DNA of 64,000 nt. It comes from Saprospiraceae bacterium (GTDB lineage: Bacteria; Bacteroidota; Bacteroidia; Chitinophagales; Saprospiraceae). Below, piece by piece: positions 36,887-46,932 of the stretch; position 1 is the first letter of the stretch, and each line of letters starts with the position of its first letter. The notes beneath the pieces were generated by a model. It was not told where the DNA came from. It saw nothing but the letters and a program-made list of their open reading frames with translations, and searched no databases. A program made the position numbers and the translations under genes. The stretch is from positions 295,287 to 359,286 of the forward strand of contig JAHDHQ010000001.1 of the NCBI GenBank assembly GCA_020631235.1. Direction: 5' to 3'.

Positions 36887-37429
36887 TCAATTAATAATGA
36901 ATGGTTCAATACATTTTGCTAATTTTTCGACGTCTTTTGTTAAGGTTAACTTATTTTCAAAAATCAAATCTGCTTGGTTGTAAAAGCCTCTTCTCTTTAG
37001 GTATAATTGTTCTAGAGTTTTAAAATTTTTAAGTAAAGGTCTACCATTTCTAAGCAACTGTGCAAACCGGAATTGTAAAATAGGCATAGGTGTATCTAAG
37101 AAAATTACGGTTCCAGCAGTTTTCATCATTTCTAGATTATCAAAAAAACAAGGTGTCCCTCCTCCACAGGAAACAATGGTATTTGCTCGCTTAAGTTGTT
37201 TGCTTAATTCTTTACGTTCAATGTTGCGAAAAGTATCTTCCCCCTGCGTCTTAAATATGGCTGGAATGGATTGTTGTTGTTCTCTTATTATTGCTTCATC
37301 TAAATCAACTAAATCAAAATTAAAATACTTAGCCAAAAGTCTTCCTATCGAAGTTTTGCCACTGAGCGGCATCCCAATGAGAAAGAATATATTCTTCGCT
37401 GTTTTATGACTTTTTTTTACTGAATCCAT
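36887..37429 (-). CDS. aroK: Shikimate kinase
   Basis: A 180-residue P-loop kinase. Walker A is G-M-P-L-S-G-K-T-S-I-G (about residues 19-29), followed by V-D-L-D-E-A-I (shikimate contact D), F-R-x-x-E, the glycine-rich C-G-G-G-T-P and R-P-L-L in the lid. It phosphorylates shikimate at the 3-hydroxyl in aromatic amino acid synthesis. It is divergent from yajC, with only 48 bases between the two start codons. Confidence 0.92.
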   Translation of the reverse strand: MDSVKKSHKTAKNIFFLIGMPLSGKTSIGRLLAKYFNFDLVDLDEAIIREQQQSIPAIFKTQGEDTFRNIERKELSKQLKRANTIVSCGGGTPCFFDNLEMMKTAGTVIFLDTPMPILQFRFAQLLRNGRPLLKNFKTLEQLYLKRRGFYNQADLIFENKLTLTKDVEKLAKCIEPFIIN

Positions 37430-37460
37430 TAAAAAGACGGTGATTGTTTTTTTCTTTGAG

Positions 37461-37475
37461 CAAAATTAATCTTTG
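37461..37475. promoter_or_regulatory. Overlapping divergent -7 elements of aroK and yajC
   Basis: CAAAATTA (37461-37468) is TAATTTTG on the minus strand, an exact aroK -7 element. The plus strand reads TAATCTTTG (37467-37475), a one-base-long variant for yajC placed 2 bases before its ATG. The block is a near palindrome, so the two promoters share bases. Confidence 0.45.
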
Positions 37476-37477
37476 TT

Positions 37478-37795
37478 ATGATGTATTTACAATCTGCAGC
37501 TGGAGGTAGTCCAGTGAGTTTATTTTTCTTTCTAGCCATTTTTGCGGTGATGTATTTCTTTTTCTTGAGACCGCAAGTTAAAAAGCAAAAAGCTCAAGAC
37601 CAATTTGTTAGCGAAATAAAGGGAGGAAACACTATTGTTACTTCTAGCGGTATTATCGGCAAGATTTCTAAAGTTGAAAAAAACTCTATAACTATCATCA
37701 CAGACAACAAAACACACCTTCAGGTGTTACATTCGGCCATTTCCAAGGAGTTAACCGAAAATTACTTGAAGGCAAAAAATCCAGTTTCCAAATAA
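37478..37795 (+). CDS. yajC: Preprotein translocase subunit YajC
   Basis: A 105-residue protein with one membrane segment (about residues 13-32, ending in the family's F-L-R-P-Q), then a small basic cytosolic domain with Q-F-V-S-E-I-K-G-G-N-T-I-V-T-S-S-G-I-x-G. It is an accessory subunit of the Sec-DF-YajC complex. The start could be either of two adjacent ATG codons (37478 or 37481). No secDF gene is nearby. Confidence 0.93.
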   Translation: MMYLQSAAGGSPVSLFFFLAIFAVMYFFFLRPQVKKQKAQDQFVSEIKGGNTIVTSSGIIGKISKVEKNSITIITDNKTHLQVLHSAISKELTENYLKAKNPVSK

Positions 37796-37798
37796 TAC

Positions 37799-38131
37799 TT
37801 ACGAACGTTTTTGGATGACTTTCGCTGTGTAGAAGTTTTCCGATACAAGTTTCAAAATGTACTGCCCTTTGAGCAATTCATCAACAAGGATCATATTTTC
37901 TTGAGATGTTACTTGCCCATATTTAACCACATGTCCAGTAATAGAAACAATCTGATAATGAAAAACAAAATCTTCATCATCACAAACATCAATTTGTAAC
38001 CAGTCAAGCATCGGATTTGGAAAGATTTCTACAGATACTGGTGGTTCTGTTTTTACTTGGTCAGCCGCTTGAAGCAACATTGAACCAGATACAAGGCATA
38101 AAGCGCATAATATATTTCTGAATGTGTACAT
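37799..38131 (-). CDS. Orphan T9SS type A sorting-domain mini-protein
   Basis: The start is taken at ATG 38131 (MYTFRNILCALCLVSGSML), giving a signal peptide cut near QAA; an ATG four codons earlier is possible. The mature part is about 85 residues and consists almost only of a type A sorting domain: V-E-I-F-P-N-P-M, I-V-S-I-T-G-H-V-V, L-L-K-G-Q-Y-I-L-K-L and a basic end (VIQKRS). There is no passenger domain, so it is either cargo of trivial size or has another role in secretion. It converges on yajC with 3 bases between stops. Confidence 0.7.
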   Translation of the reverse strand: MYTFRNILCALCLVSGSMLLQAADQVKTEPPVSVEIFPNPMLDWLQIDVCDDEDFVFHYQIVSITGHVVKYGQVTSQENMILVDELLKGQYILKLVSENFYTAKVIQKRS

Positions 38132-38235
38132 TTCGGTATTCAATCTAATTATAAAACACCGAAATCGCCGACTATCCCCTATCAGTTAACAGAAGTTTAG
38201 GATTTTTTCACAATACATTAAGGTAAAATAGAACA

Positions 38236-38271
38236 ATAAAAAAGAGGAGTGGTACAACCTCCACTCCTCTT
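38236..38271 (-). terminator. Terminator of the first PorP-OmpA-PKD cassette
   Basis: Perfect 11-bp stem AAGAGGAGTGG (38242-38252) / CCACTCCTCTT (38261-38271) with an 8-base loop, followed on the minus strand by a T-rich run. It lies 21 bases after the giant gene's stop. Confidence 0.85.
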
Positions 38272-38292
38272 GAACAATTGTAAAATTCGTAG

Positions 38293-41200
38293 TTATCGTA
38301 TAATACTGACGTTTCCTTGGCTGATGTATTCTGATCCATTGATACAGCTCACATTTAACCAATAGGCAAAAGCGTCAGGTGCAAGTTCTTCTCCTTCAAA
38401 TGTCCCATCCCAACCTTGATTTTGGTCGGTGGTAATAAATACTATTTGTCCCCATCGATTTACTATCTTAAGTTCCATCTCGTCGATAAACTTAGAACGT
38501 ACTAAAAGGATATCATTTGTTCCATCTCCATTAGGAGAGAAAGCAGTAGGCAAGAAAACATCTTCTTCTGTACATGTAGGTTGTGTAACCTCTAAGAAGA
38601 ACTCTAATTCTAATTCACATCCATTTTCATCTGTGATAGTAACTGTGTATGTTGTGCTTTCTTCGGGACTATCTGTTATTTCTTCTACATTCGTATCTCC
38701 TGTACTCCACTCTACTTCCCAGGTGTCGCTATATGGCACTAAAGTAAGTGTAACTTCTTCACCTCTACAAAGTGAATCACCGCTAGAGGAGACAATACTT
38801 GCTCCTAATCCTTCCAGACCAGGATATATCGTTTCGCTCAATTCCATAGTACAACCAGAACCAGGGTCTGTAACCAAGACTGTTATAATTTTCGATAATG
38901 TACTAAAAGTATCAATAGTCACGAATTGTCCTAGGGTATCACCTAAGATACATTCAGAAGGGCTCCAAGCATATTCGTAATTCCCAGCATTAGGTCCCTG
39001 AACACTCGCATTAAAAGGCTCGCCCGAACAATCTTGTTCGCCCAAATCAATAAATAATGAATCCATCATTTGAGGCAATAGGGTTAAAAGTATAGTATCT
39101 CCACACCCTAATCCATCATCGATTTTCGCCGATATTAGTGTTTCTTGTGTAATTATAATTTCGAAAATAGGTCCATTGCCTATCTCTGTACCTCCAGCAT
39201 CACACCATGTAATCAAACTATCGTTTAAGTTCGATGTAGCTGTGATCGTATACATATCGGTCATACAATCATTGACCTGCTCAACGATCTCCAACATAGG
39301 ATCAATATCTGATACTAAAATACACTCTTCATAAGCTACTACAGGACAAGGAGCATCTGGTGCTGTTAATACAACATCATATTTGCCAGATCCAGTTAAT
39401 GCGTAGTCATGACAAATCATATCAGACCCCGGCAAAATGGTTCCATCACCAAAATCCCAAATAAGGTTACCGTCAGCATTTGTGTTTGCTTCAAAACATA
39501 CAACAGAGCTTTCGCAATCTTCCTTAAAGGCTGTAAAGAATAAAGTATCATTTTCAGTTCCAGGGCCAAAATCAAATGGACCAATGTATATAGAGTCAAT
39601 ATCAAAACATCCAAGACCATCATCCGCTTTAGCATAGAGCCAAATACTTTCAGATCCACTATATTCAAAGGTACTACCTGTACCTATTTCTTCATTTATA
39701 GGGCTACACCATGAAACAAACGCATCAGGTAAATTACTAGTAGCCATAACTATAGCTGTATCTCCCAAACAGTAGTTTAAGGTGTCTACATCTACATCAA
39801 TATCGATCTGTGGCTCTTCATTAAAGATCGTAATCTCCTCAGTATATGGTATCACTTCACACGGTGCATCTGGCGCTGTCAGTGTAACTGTGTATGATCC
39901 TGAGCCAGTTAATACATAAGTATGACATGGAAACTGATTGCCTTCGACTGTAGTTCCATCTCCGAAATCCCAAATTAAGAAGCCATCAGCATCGGTATTA
40001 GCTTCAAAACAAACAGTACTTCCACCACAATCCTCAAGTGTGGCCGTAAAACTTAATGAATCATTTTCAGTACCTGGACCAAAATCGTAAGGAATAATAT
40101 TAACCAAGGTTGTATCAATACAATCATCCCCTCCATCTAACTTAACAGCTATCTGATCTTCCCCTTCTCCAGTCCATGTATATGTAGGCCCAGTACCGAC
40201 AACCTCTCCGTCAATACACCATTGGATAGCTCCCATATCAGCATTAGTCGTTGCTTCTAGTTCTACTGACTCACCTAGGCAATAGTTTATAATCCCATCA
40301 GCTTCTGCACCTAAGACAGTCACAAAAGGTTCTTCAGAAACAACAATGCTCATAGAGTAACAATCTACAGGACAAGGAGCTTCTGGTGCACATAAGACTA
40401 CATCATAGGTGCCACTACCAGTCACTGGAGCATAAGTATGACAAGTATTTTGCATACCTGAAGTCATCGTTCCATCTCCAAAATCCCATTCTAAAGTACC
40501 GGCAGCATCCGTGTTAGCTTCAAAACAAACCGTAAGGCCTCCGCAATCTTCATACATGACATCAAAGAATAAATCTTCAAACTCACTATCATCGCCAAAA
40601 TCATAAATGTCTACAAGTACTTCATCACTAATGGTGCAGTTATCACTGGCTATAATTTTAGCGGTGATGCTTGATGTATTATACAAAACACCATCGACTA
40701 AGAATCCTTCAGGCAATCCAGTTACCTCGTTCGTTTGTGGATACAGAATGATTTCCGTTCCACTAAAAATTTCTACTCCATTATCGTCACACCATGTAAT
40801 TAATTCGTCAGGGCCATTAGAAGTGGCAGTTAAAACAAGCGAATCAGTAGCACATGTAGAAACCGAATCTACTTCCACTCCTAAGTTAAAAACATCTATT
40901 TCTGAAAATACTGTGATGCTTTCTTCATAAGAATTTCCCGCGCAAATACTTCCCACTCCTGTCAAACTAACAGTATAATCACCTGCATCTGAAAATGTAT
41001 GACACACTTCTTCACCTATAGCTTCATTATCACTGCCGGATGCTGCATCTCCAAAATTCCAAATGTATAAATTTCCTACATTGCCGCTTGGTGTAAAACA
41101 AACCGTCAAATCACCACATTCTTCATATTCATAACTAAAGTTTAAATCTGGCGCATCACCAACTATTACGGTGACCATATCTACCAATTCGCATCCAAAC

Positions 41201-44200
41201 TGGTTAGAGATAGTTACTTCCATCTCAAATTCTTCATCTTCTAGACCTACGCCTATAGTAGGTGTGCTTGTATCAGATCCTTCTACGATGTGCTCATCAT
41301 TCCAACTAAATGTAAGGATTTGATTCGGGTCATTATTCAAAACTACATATTGTGCTGTATCGCCATAACACAACATAAATGGTTCGATGATATCAACATT
41401 AATCGAATTATCTATTAAATCAATTGTTGTCGTACCGACCAGGCAATCTTCATTATCTCCTTCTAACATAACATAAACAGTATAAGAAGGCCCTCCAGGA
41501 GTAGTCCCAGATATACTTGTACCGGTACCTATAATATTATTAAAATCAATGTCGTCAGACCAAATGTAGTTTCCACCAACGACTGGATTTGCGACCGATA
41601 AACTATATTGGCCATCACAAACCATACCTTCTCCTTCTACGATAATTTCCGATTCTTGAGTAACTGTGACAGCCACTTCATCTGTAATTGTACAATCTCC
41701 ATTTGTAACAGTAACAGAATAAACAATATCTTCTGTAGCGATTACTAGTGGGTCTGAGAAATCATTTCCATTGTTAAAAATAAGTCCAGTGGTTGGAGAC
41801 CAAGTATAGGTCCAGTCACTATTAGGATTTGCAACCAAAGATGTCTCCATTCCCATACAAACAAACAATGGATCAGCGAAGAATTCAATACTCGGGTATC
41901 CTATATCGAAAGGTGATTCTGTAGTCGTACCGCTGCAACCATTATCATAATTTGTACTTAAACTTACACTTACTTCATCGTCTAGTCCAACTACAATTTG
42001 AAGCGGGTCATCTGTAGAACTAGATGCAACTCCATTAATGGTGTAATTCCAAACCAACGAAATTAAATTAGCTGCATCGTATTCGGTTGTATTTGTTAAG
42101 ATTAAGCTCAAGTTATTAGGGTCATCACAATCAACTATATCAACATCCCAGCTTGGGTCTGGCGTGATTTCACCAGCAATATTAACGTCTTCATTAATGT
42201 TTATAACACAACCATTAGAAAACTCAACGGTCAAGTCAATATTAAGCGCTTCGTTACCATTTATAGTTAATGAGATGGTCTCTCCATTAAAAGACTGCAC
42301 TGTCCCATTCGTAATTGTCCAGCTGTATGTATCTGGGTTAAAACCAGCAGTTTCATTATACACAGCAGTAATATCTAAGTCAATAGTTCCATCAGGATGG
42401 CAGATGATATTTGAATATTCAAAGCCAATTTGCGGTAAAACATCTTCACTAGAATAGGTCATTGTTTTACTAAACTGACATCCATTAGTATAGCTGACTA
42501 AAACAGCTACTTCTAGTGAATTATTCGTATTCATGTAAGTATAGTCAACCGACTGCCCCGATAAATTGGTTGTTGTTCCATCTTCCAATATGGTCCAATT
42601 GTATTCACTAGGTGTACCAGCAAAAGATCCACCAGTTAATTCTGCGACGAAATTTACGTCGAGCGTATTGTTTTCAAAATCACAAGCATCAACTGAAGGA
42701 AGAATATTAATATCCGGTGCTAAATCTTCTAGTGGATCAATCGTTTTAGTTGCATAACCAAAACAACCATTATCAAACTTTACTTCCAATTCAATAGTTA
42801 CTGGAGCCAATGCATCAAAAGTGACGGTTTGTCCCATTAACATGCTTGAATTCGAAACATCAGATACGGTCCACATCCACATTTCTGCATTAATATCATC
42901 ATTTAAGGAAGATGATATATCACTTACTTGAAATTGGAAACCATTAGCATAACATTGTAAAACAGTCACTTCAAAATCAACTTGAGGCAATAAATCTTGG
43001 ATATTGTAGCTTTCGGTTTTAGTTTTTTCACATCCTTTATTTGTGATAACAGTTAACTGAACTTCTATGGTTTCAAAGGATACGTTCTCCAAATTTATAG
43101 ACGAACTGTTTGTTGTGCTTGTTTGTACACCATCCAAAAACACAAGCCATTCATAGCTACTAATCGATACACTTGGGTCGTGTATGATTGAAGCATCTTC
43201 TAGGAACACGTCAACATTACTTTCCCCGCAATTAGCTAGTGAGATATCAAAATCTATATCAAAACCGCCTTGTACAATAGTGATTTCTTCCACATATTCA
43301 TCCGTGCAGTTACCGAGTAAATTCTCAGAGCTGATAGCAACAGTATACGTTCCTTCAGCAGGAAAAGTATATATGGGGTTTTCCTCATCAGACATCACAG
43401 CAGGATCATTTGAAGGAAAATCAAAATTCCACATTACATTCATTCCATTCTCAGTAGTGTTGGTAAATTGATAAACTAGGTCTTCACAATCTAGTCCTTC
43501 AAAATCAAAATCGCTACCAACTGGATCTAAGCATGGTACGATGTTATATTCAAAATCTCTTTTGATGATATTAATCAGCTGCCCATCTCTATATTCTTCC
43601 ACACATACGCCCACTAAGTACTGTCCAATTTGTCCTGGTACAGCTGTCAGCGTTCCTGTAACCGGGTCGATGGTCAGTGGTGTACCGAAGCCTAGCATAT
43701 TACTTTCTGAATAACTCGATCCATTCCAAGTGACAGAATCATAATATGGAAAAGTAGTCGAATTGGGATGATTTGGTGGTTGAGGCATTGGGACATCAAA
43801 GGTAGCTCCTGATGTAGGTGTACATAAGCTATACACTAATGAATCTCCGTCAATATCCGTTGCACTGTGGTCAAAACTTAGAGCTTGTCCAGCACAAATA
43901 AAAATATCTGGCCATTGATTAAAATAAGCACTTGAATTACAGTTCGTTAAAGTAAATTCACTCACTCTGGCAACATAGGTACTTCCTGTTTCCAAAGGAT
44001 CAACAATATTTAATAGTGTTTCGTTTCTACAGCATCTTTGGTAAGCCAGAATATATCCTCCATTTCTGAATGGCAAATGTACTTGTCCATTATATACTGC
44101 TTCGTGCACACAAACATTTCCTTCATCAAAAATACATCCATCTAAGCCTTTAATATTTATGGTGTCTGCTCCAGTAAAAGGTAGGAGTAATTGGCCCGAC

Positions 44201-44469
44201 TCTCCCAGAGAAGTTAATAAAGATCCTGTGCCAGTGAAGATTCCCACTGATGCTGGATCGTCAAAAAAGGCTTCAGGATCGCCGTTATTACAATCTCTAC
44301 GTACTGTCAATGTTACATCATAGTAACCATCTCCAAGACATTCGTAAGTAATGTCTCCACCTACAATGTGTGTAGCATTTAGGGAATTATGGCCTAAAAA
44401 TAAAACCATCAGTATGAATCCCTTTAATATATATGTCGATGTGTTAAATCTCATAGTTCTTAGTTTCAT
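38293..44469 (-). CDS. Giant PKD/Ig-repeat surface protein with T9SS type B sorting domain (ATHIVGG family, paralogue 3)
   Basis: A 2058-residue protein. A signal peptide ends near LNA (ATG 44469, or ATG 44454 which starts MRFNTSTYILKG), followed by THIVGG and the ~300-residue Cys-rich module (CCRN-x-T-L-L-N-I, D-x-D-G-D-S-L-V-Y, G-V-C-V-E-E-Y-R-D-G). Then come many Ig/PKD-like domains of about 80-90 residues, including a tandem block with WDFGDGT cores, and a C-terminal type B domain (F-L-P-T-A-F-S-P-N-G-D-G-T-N-D, N-R-W-G-Q-I-V-F, GWDG). Third gene of a cassette with PorP/SprF-like and OmpA-like genes. Expected to be a long cell-surface filament or adhesin; ligand unknown. Confidence 0.88.
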   Translation of the reverse strand: MKLRTMRFNTSTYILKGFILMVLFLGHNSLNATHIVGGDITYECLGDGYYDVTLTVRRDCNNGDPEAFFDDPASVGIFTGTGSLLTSLGESGQLLLPFTGADTINIKGLDGCIFDEGNVCVHEAVYNGQVHLPFRNGGYILAYQRCCRNETLLNIVDPLETGSTYVARVSEFTLTNCNSSAYFNQWPDIFICAGQALSFDHSATDIDGDSLVYSLCTPTSGATFDVPMPQPPNHPNSTTFPYYDSVTWNGSSYSESNMLGFGTPLTIDPVTGTLTAVPGQIGQYLVGVCVEEYRDGQLINIIKRDFEYNIVPCLDPVGSDFDFEGLDCEDLVYQFTNTTENGMNVMWNFDFPSNDPAVMSDEENPIYTFPAEGTYTVAISSENLLGNCTDEYVEEITIVQGGFDIDFDISLANCGESNVDVFLEDASIIHDPSVSISSYEWLVFLDGVQTSTTNSSSINLENVSFETIEVQLTVITNKGCEKTKTESYNIQDLLPQVDFEVTVLQCYANGFQFQVSDISSSLNDDINAEMWMWTVSDVSNSSMLMGQTVTFDALAPVTIELEVKFDNGCFGYATKTIDPLEDLAPDINILPSVDACDFENNTLDVNFVAELTGGSFAGTPSEYNWTILEDGTTTNLSGQSVDYTYMNTNNSLEVAVLVSYTNGCQFSKTMTYSSEDVLPQIGFEYSNIICHPDGTIDLDITAVYNETAGFNPDTYSWTITNGTVQSFNGETISLTINGNEALNIDLTVEFSNGCVININEDVNIAGEITPDPSWDVDIVDCDDPNNLSLILTNTTEYDAANLISLVWNYTINGVASSSTDDPLQIVVGLDDEVSVSLSTNYDNGCSGTTTESPFDIGYPSIEFFADPLFVCMGMETSLVANPNSDWTYTWSPTTGLIFNNGNDFSDPLVIATEDIVYSVTVTNGDCTITDEVAVTVTQESEIIVEGEGMVCDGQYSLSVANPVVGGNYIWSDDIDFNNIIGTGTSISGTTPGGPSYTVYVMLEGDNEDCLVGTTTIDLIDNSINVDIIEPFMLCYGDTAQYVVLNNDPNQILTFSWNDEHIVEGSDTSTPTIGVGLEDEEFEMEVTISNQFGCELVDMVTVIVGDAPDLNFSYEYEECGDLTVCFTPSGNVGNLYIWNFGDAASGSDNEAIGEEVCHTFSDAGDYTVSLTGVGSICAGNSYEESITVFSEIDVFNLGVEVDSVSTCATDSLVLTATSNGPDELITWCDDNGVEIFSGTEIILYPQTNEVTGLPEGFLVDGVLYNTSSITAKIIASDNCTISDEVLVDIYDFGDDSEFEDLFFDVMYEDCGGLTVCFEANTDAAGTLEWDFGDGTMTSGMQNTCHTYAPVTGSGTYDVVLCAPEAPCPVDCYSMSIVVSEEPFVTVLGAEADGIINYCLGESVELEATTNADMGAIQWCIDGEVVGTGPTYTWTGEGEDQIAVKLDGGDDCIDTTLVNIIPYDFGPGTENDSLSFTATLEDCGGSTVCFEANTDADGFLIWDFGDGTTVEGNQFPCHTYVLTGSGSYTVTLTAPDAPCEVIPYTEEITIFNEEPQIDIDVDVDTLNYCLGDTAIVMATSNLPDAFVSWCSPINEEIGTGSTFEYSGSESIWLYAKADDGLGCFDIDSIYIGPFDFGPGTENDTLFFTAFKEDCESSVVCFEANTNADGNLIWDFGDGTILPGSDMICHDYALTGSGKYDVVLTAPDAPCPVVAYEECILVSDIDPMLEIVEQVNDCMTDMYTITATSNLNDSLITWCDAGGTEIGNGPIFEIIITQETLISAKIDDGLGCGDTILLTLLPQMMDSLFIDLGEQDCSGEPFNASVQGPNAGNYEYAWSPSECILGDTLGQFVTIDTFSTLSKIITVLVTDPGSGCTMELSETIYPGLEGLGASIVSSSGDSLCRGEEVTLTLVPYSDTWEVEWSTGDTNVEEITDSPEESTTYTVTITDENGCELELEFFLEVTQPTCTEEDVFLPTAFSPNGDGTNDILLVRSKFIDEMELKIVNRWGQIVFITTDQNQGWDGTFEGEELAPDAFAYWLNVSCINGSEYISQGNVSIIR
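39090..41180 (-). repeat. Four tandem PKD+Ig coding units of about 510-570 bp
   Basis: Near-identical cores encoding E/P-A-N-T-D/N-A-D-G-x-L-x-WDFGDGT recur near 39450, 39965 and 40480, with a diverged fourth near 41050. The spacing is about 515 bp for the first three. Each unit pairs a PKD-like domain ending T-A-P-D-A-P-C with an Ig-like domain containing T-S-N-L-P/N-D-x-x-W-C. Boundaries are approximate. Confidence 0.7.
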
Positions 44470-44481
44470 AGTCAGGAAAGA

Positions 44482-46905
44482 TTAATTCAATTTTTTTAAA
44501 TCAACAATCTTCACTTTCCTTTCCCTCGATGCTTCAATACTGTATATGGATTTATCCGTTTCGTCAATAGAATCACTAATAAATGTCGGTGATAGTTCTT
44601 CTCCAAAGGATACATCTTTAACGCTTAGTTGGCCATTATCAAGGTACTGAGATAATGCTCCATTCATATAGTCTCTTAGTTCGTTTTTAACACTAAAGAC
44701 CCTACGTCTACCAAGTGCTAAATTGTATTTGTTAGTTGATCTTGGGCTGGTATAACCCATGACTGATATTTCATAACTTTCTCCTTTACTCAATCTATTT
44801 AACAATGCATTTAAAAATTGTAGCATTTGCGCATAACCACCTTTAACGTCTTGCTCAAAGAAATTTTCTAATTCCGCTGCTTGATCATTTCTTTCTGCTT
44901 TAAAGGTTCCTTTTCGACTGATGTATGGATAATAAGTATCCGTATAATTTCTGAGTGTATATAACCGGAAGCTTCGTTTATCTGGTTCGTCATTGTCAAA
45001 ATACAAGGTCAATGGAATGTTACCATATAAAGATGTACTTTCTGCTGTCAAATATAATTTCCTAATAATTTCTTCATTAAAGTTCGGATCACTTGTATCC
45101 AATAGAATGGAAGTTTTCTCGTATCCGTCTTTTATGGCCGTAATTTTATATTGCTTTCCTCTTTCTAATTTAAAGTTGAAGTCATTGCCGTTGTAATTAA
45201 TTTTTTGAATAGAAGGATTATCCGGATCGGACAGGTCTTCTATTATAATGGTTGCACCAGCAAGTTCTTCATTGGTTCCTCGCTCAAGTACTTCAAGGTT
45301 AAGTTCGACAAATGTAGCCTCTAAATACAGTTTTTTAATGATGGTATCTGCAGGGTTAGCATGAAATGTAGTGACAAATGTAGAATCGGATAAATAGCCA
45401 GGTTTTTCGGCTAAAATCATATATTCCCTTTCAGACTCAAGTGCAAAAACATGATCGATTCCTGTAAAGTTTTCTATTCTATCAACTACTCGCCCACTAG
45501 GTGCATCTATCAATTTAACAATCGTCCCTGGAAGGGAGTCCAATTTAAGTTTCTCGAATGTTAATGCATTCAGGTGGATGGTGGAAGGTCGAATATCTGC
45601 TCTGTATATGTCATAGCAGCAAGCTTCAACTATACCATCTAAATAATTTGATTCTAGTCTATTTGAACTAAAGTGTGCTTCTCGACTTTCTTCGTCTATT
45701 GTGTAGTATACATCATTATAAGACGAATTAATTGGTGCTCCCAAATTAATGCGCTGACCATAAATATTGTTACTTCTGATGGACTTAAATACATCGTATC
45801 CACCAAGTCTCAAGTCTGAATCTGAGGAATAAAACAAAGTATTGGATGCCGTATGGAAAAATGGAGTGATTTCATTACCCATAGAGTTTACTCCGCGAAC
45901 ATTCACTGGATCTGTAAAACCACCATTATCTCTAATAACAGTGTACCAAATATCAAGACCGTTTTCTGTCCCATCCGCCAATGGTCTGTCACTAACATAA
46001 TATAAACGCAATTCATCATTGGTTTTATCATAGGCAACACTAGGTTGAGTTGTGGTATATTCGACGGAATTAATAAAATTAGGCAGCGGCATTGGCTCTC
46101 CATAAACCCCTGAACTATCGATGTTTCTGTAGTATAAATCACATTTTAAATCAGAGGCGGTAACATAGCTACAAATAGTATAATATATTTGAGTCTTGTC
46201 CGGTGTAAAACTAGTATGTGCTATGGTTTTAGGGCTGTTATTTAAGTTTCCGTTTTCTATAACCTCACCCGTAGCATAATTTCCCGATTTTAATATTTTA
46301 CCTACGGTTCTATTTGGATCAAAGGCAGATGATAAATCTTCAAAGCGCATAGAAGAATAATACATCGTATCCCCTATTTTAATTGCGCCAAATTCTGAAT
46401 GTTGCGTGTTTATATCATCCCCAAGTCGCTCCACTTCGTTATTCGAACCCACATTATCCATGTGATCAATGGCCCATTCCAAACTCAATAATTCCTTTTC
46501 GACATTTTTTACGATGTCTTTGTTTCTTCCACTATATTCTGACTGAAATAGCTCGAAGTTTCTTTGAGACTCTTCAAATTTTCCAAGTTTTTGCTGTACT
46601 TGAGCTAATTTGTATGTAGCCATAGGATAGTCGTTTGTACTATCTTGAGATATCACATAAGTGTATCCTTGCTCAGCTAAAGAGTAAGAACTAAACTCCT
46701 GCGCAGTCTCCGCGTGCTTATATCGCAAAGCGACATCTTCTTCATCGAAGGCAAGTGCATTGCCGTAATAGGTCAAAGCACTGTAATAATCTTCTTCTGC
46801 TAGTGCTTGTTCGGCTGCAGAAACAAATGCCTTAAAAGTTTGCGCATTTGCGAGCTGCGAGCTCAGCATCAGAGGAAAAATAATATGTAATAAAAACCGG
46901 TTCAT
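44482..46905 (-). CDS. OmpA-family protein with TPR and PD40 repeats (cassette 1)
   Basis: An 807-residue protein with a signal peptide ending near NAQ, TPR-like helices (about residues 24-130), a PD40/WD40-like beta-propeller region (about 160-420, with repeated Y-Y-S-S/D-R and G-G-Y-D-V-F patterns), two carboxypeptidase-regulatory-like beta domains (about 430-600), and a C-terminal OmpA-like domain (about 620-807). The OmpA motif reads G-Y-T-S-P-R-S-T-N-K-Y-N-L-A-L-G-R-R-R. It resembles the PorE/SprE-neighbour class of T9SS-linked periplasmic proteins. It sits 12 bases upstream of the giant PKD gene. Confidence 0.85.
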   Translation of the reverse strand: MNRFLLHIIFPLMLSSQLANAQTFKAFVSAAEQALAEEDYYSALTYYGNALAFDEEDVALRYKHAETAQEFSSYSLAEQGYTYVISQDSTNDYPMATYKLAQVQQKLGKFEESQRNFELFQSEYSGRNKDIVKNVEKELLSLEWAIDHMDNVGSNNEVERLGDDINTQHSEFGAIKIGDTMYYSSMRFEDLSSAFDPNRTVGKILKSGNYATGEVIENGNLNNSPKTIAHTSFTPDKTQIYYTICSYVTASDLKCDLYYRNIDSSGVYGEPMPLPNFINSVEYTTTQPSVAYDKTNDELRLYYVSDRPLADGTENGLDIWYTVIRDNGGFTDPVNVRGVNSMGNEITPFFHTASNTLFYSSDSDLRLGGYDVFKSIRSNNIYGQRINLGAPINSSYNDVYYTIDEESREAHFSSNRLESNYLDGIVEACCYDIYRADIRPSTIHLNALTFEKLKLDSLPGTIVKLIDAPSGRVVDRIENFTGIDHVFALESEREYMILAEKPGYLSDSTFVTTFHANPADTIIKKLYLEATFVELNLEVLERGTNEELAGATIIIEDLSDPDNPSIQKINYNGNDFNFKLERGKQYKITAIKDGYEKTSILLDTSDPNFNEEIIRKLYLTAESTSLYGNIPLTLYFDNDEPDKRSFRLYTLRNYTDTYYPYISRKGTFKAERNDQAAELENFFEQDVKGGYAQMLQFLNALLNRLSKGESYEISVMGYTSPRSTNKYNLALGRRRVFSVKNELRDYMNGALSQYLDNGQLSVKDVSFGEELSPTFISDSIDETDKSIYSIEASRERKVKIVDLKKLN

Positions 46906-46932
46906 ATATTCGGGATGTGTTGGTCAAATCGG

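Noticed and set aside
38184..38202. TTAACA-N5-TTAGGA near the orphan sorting-domain gene as another Pho box
   Set aside because: Only one unit matches and there is no -7 element at the proper distance.
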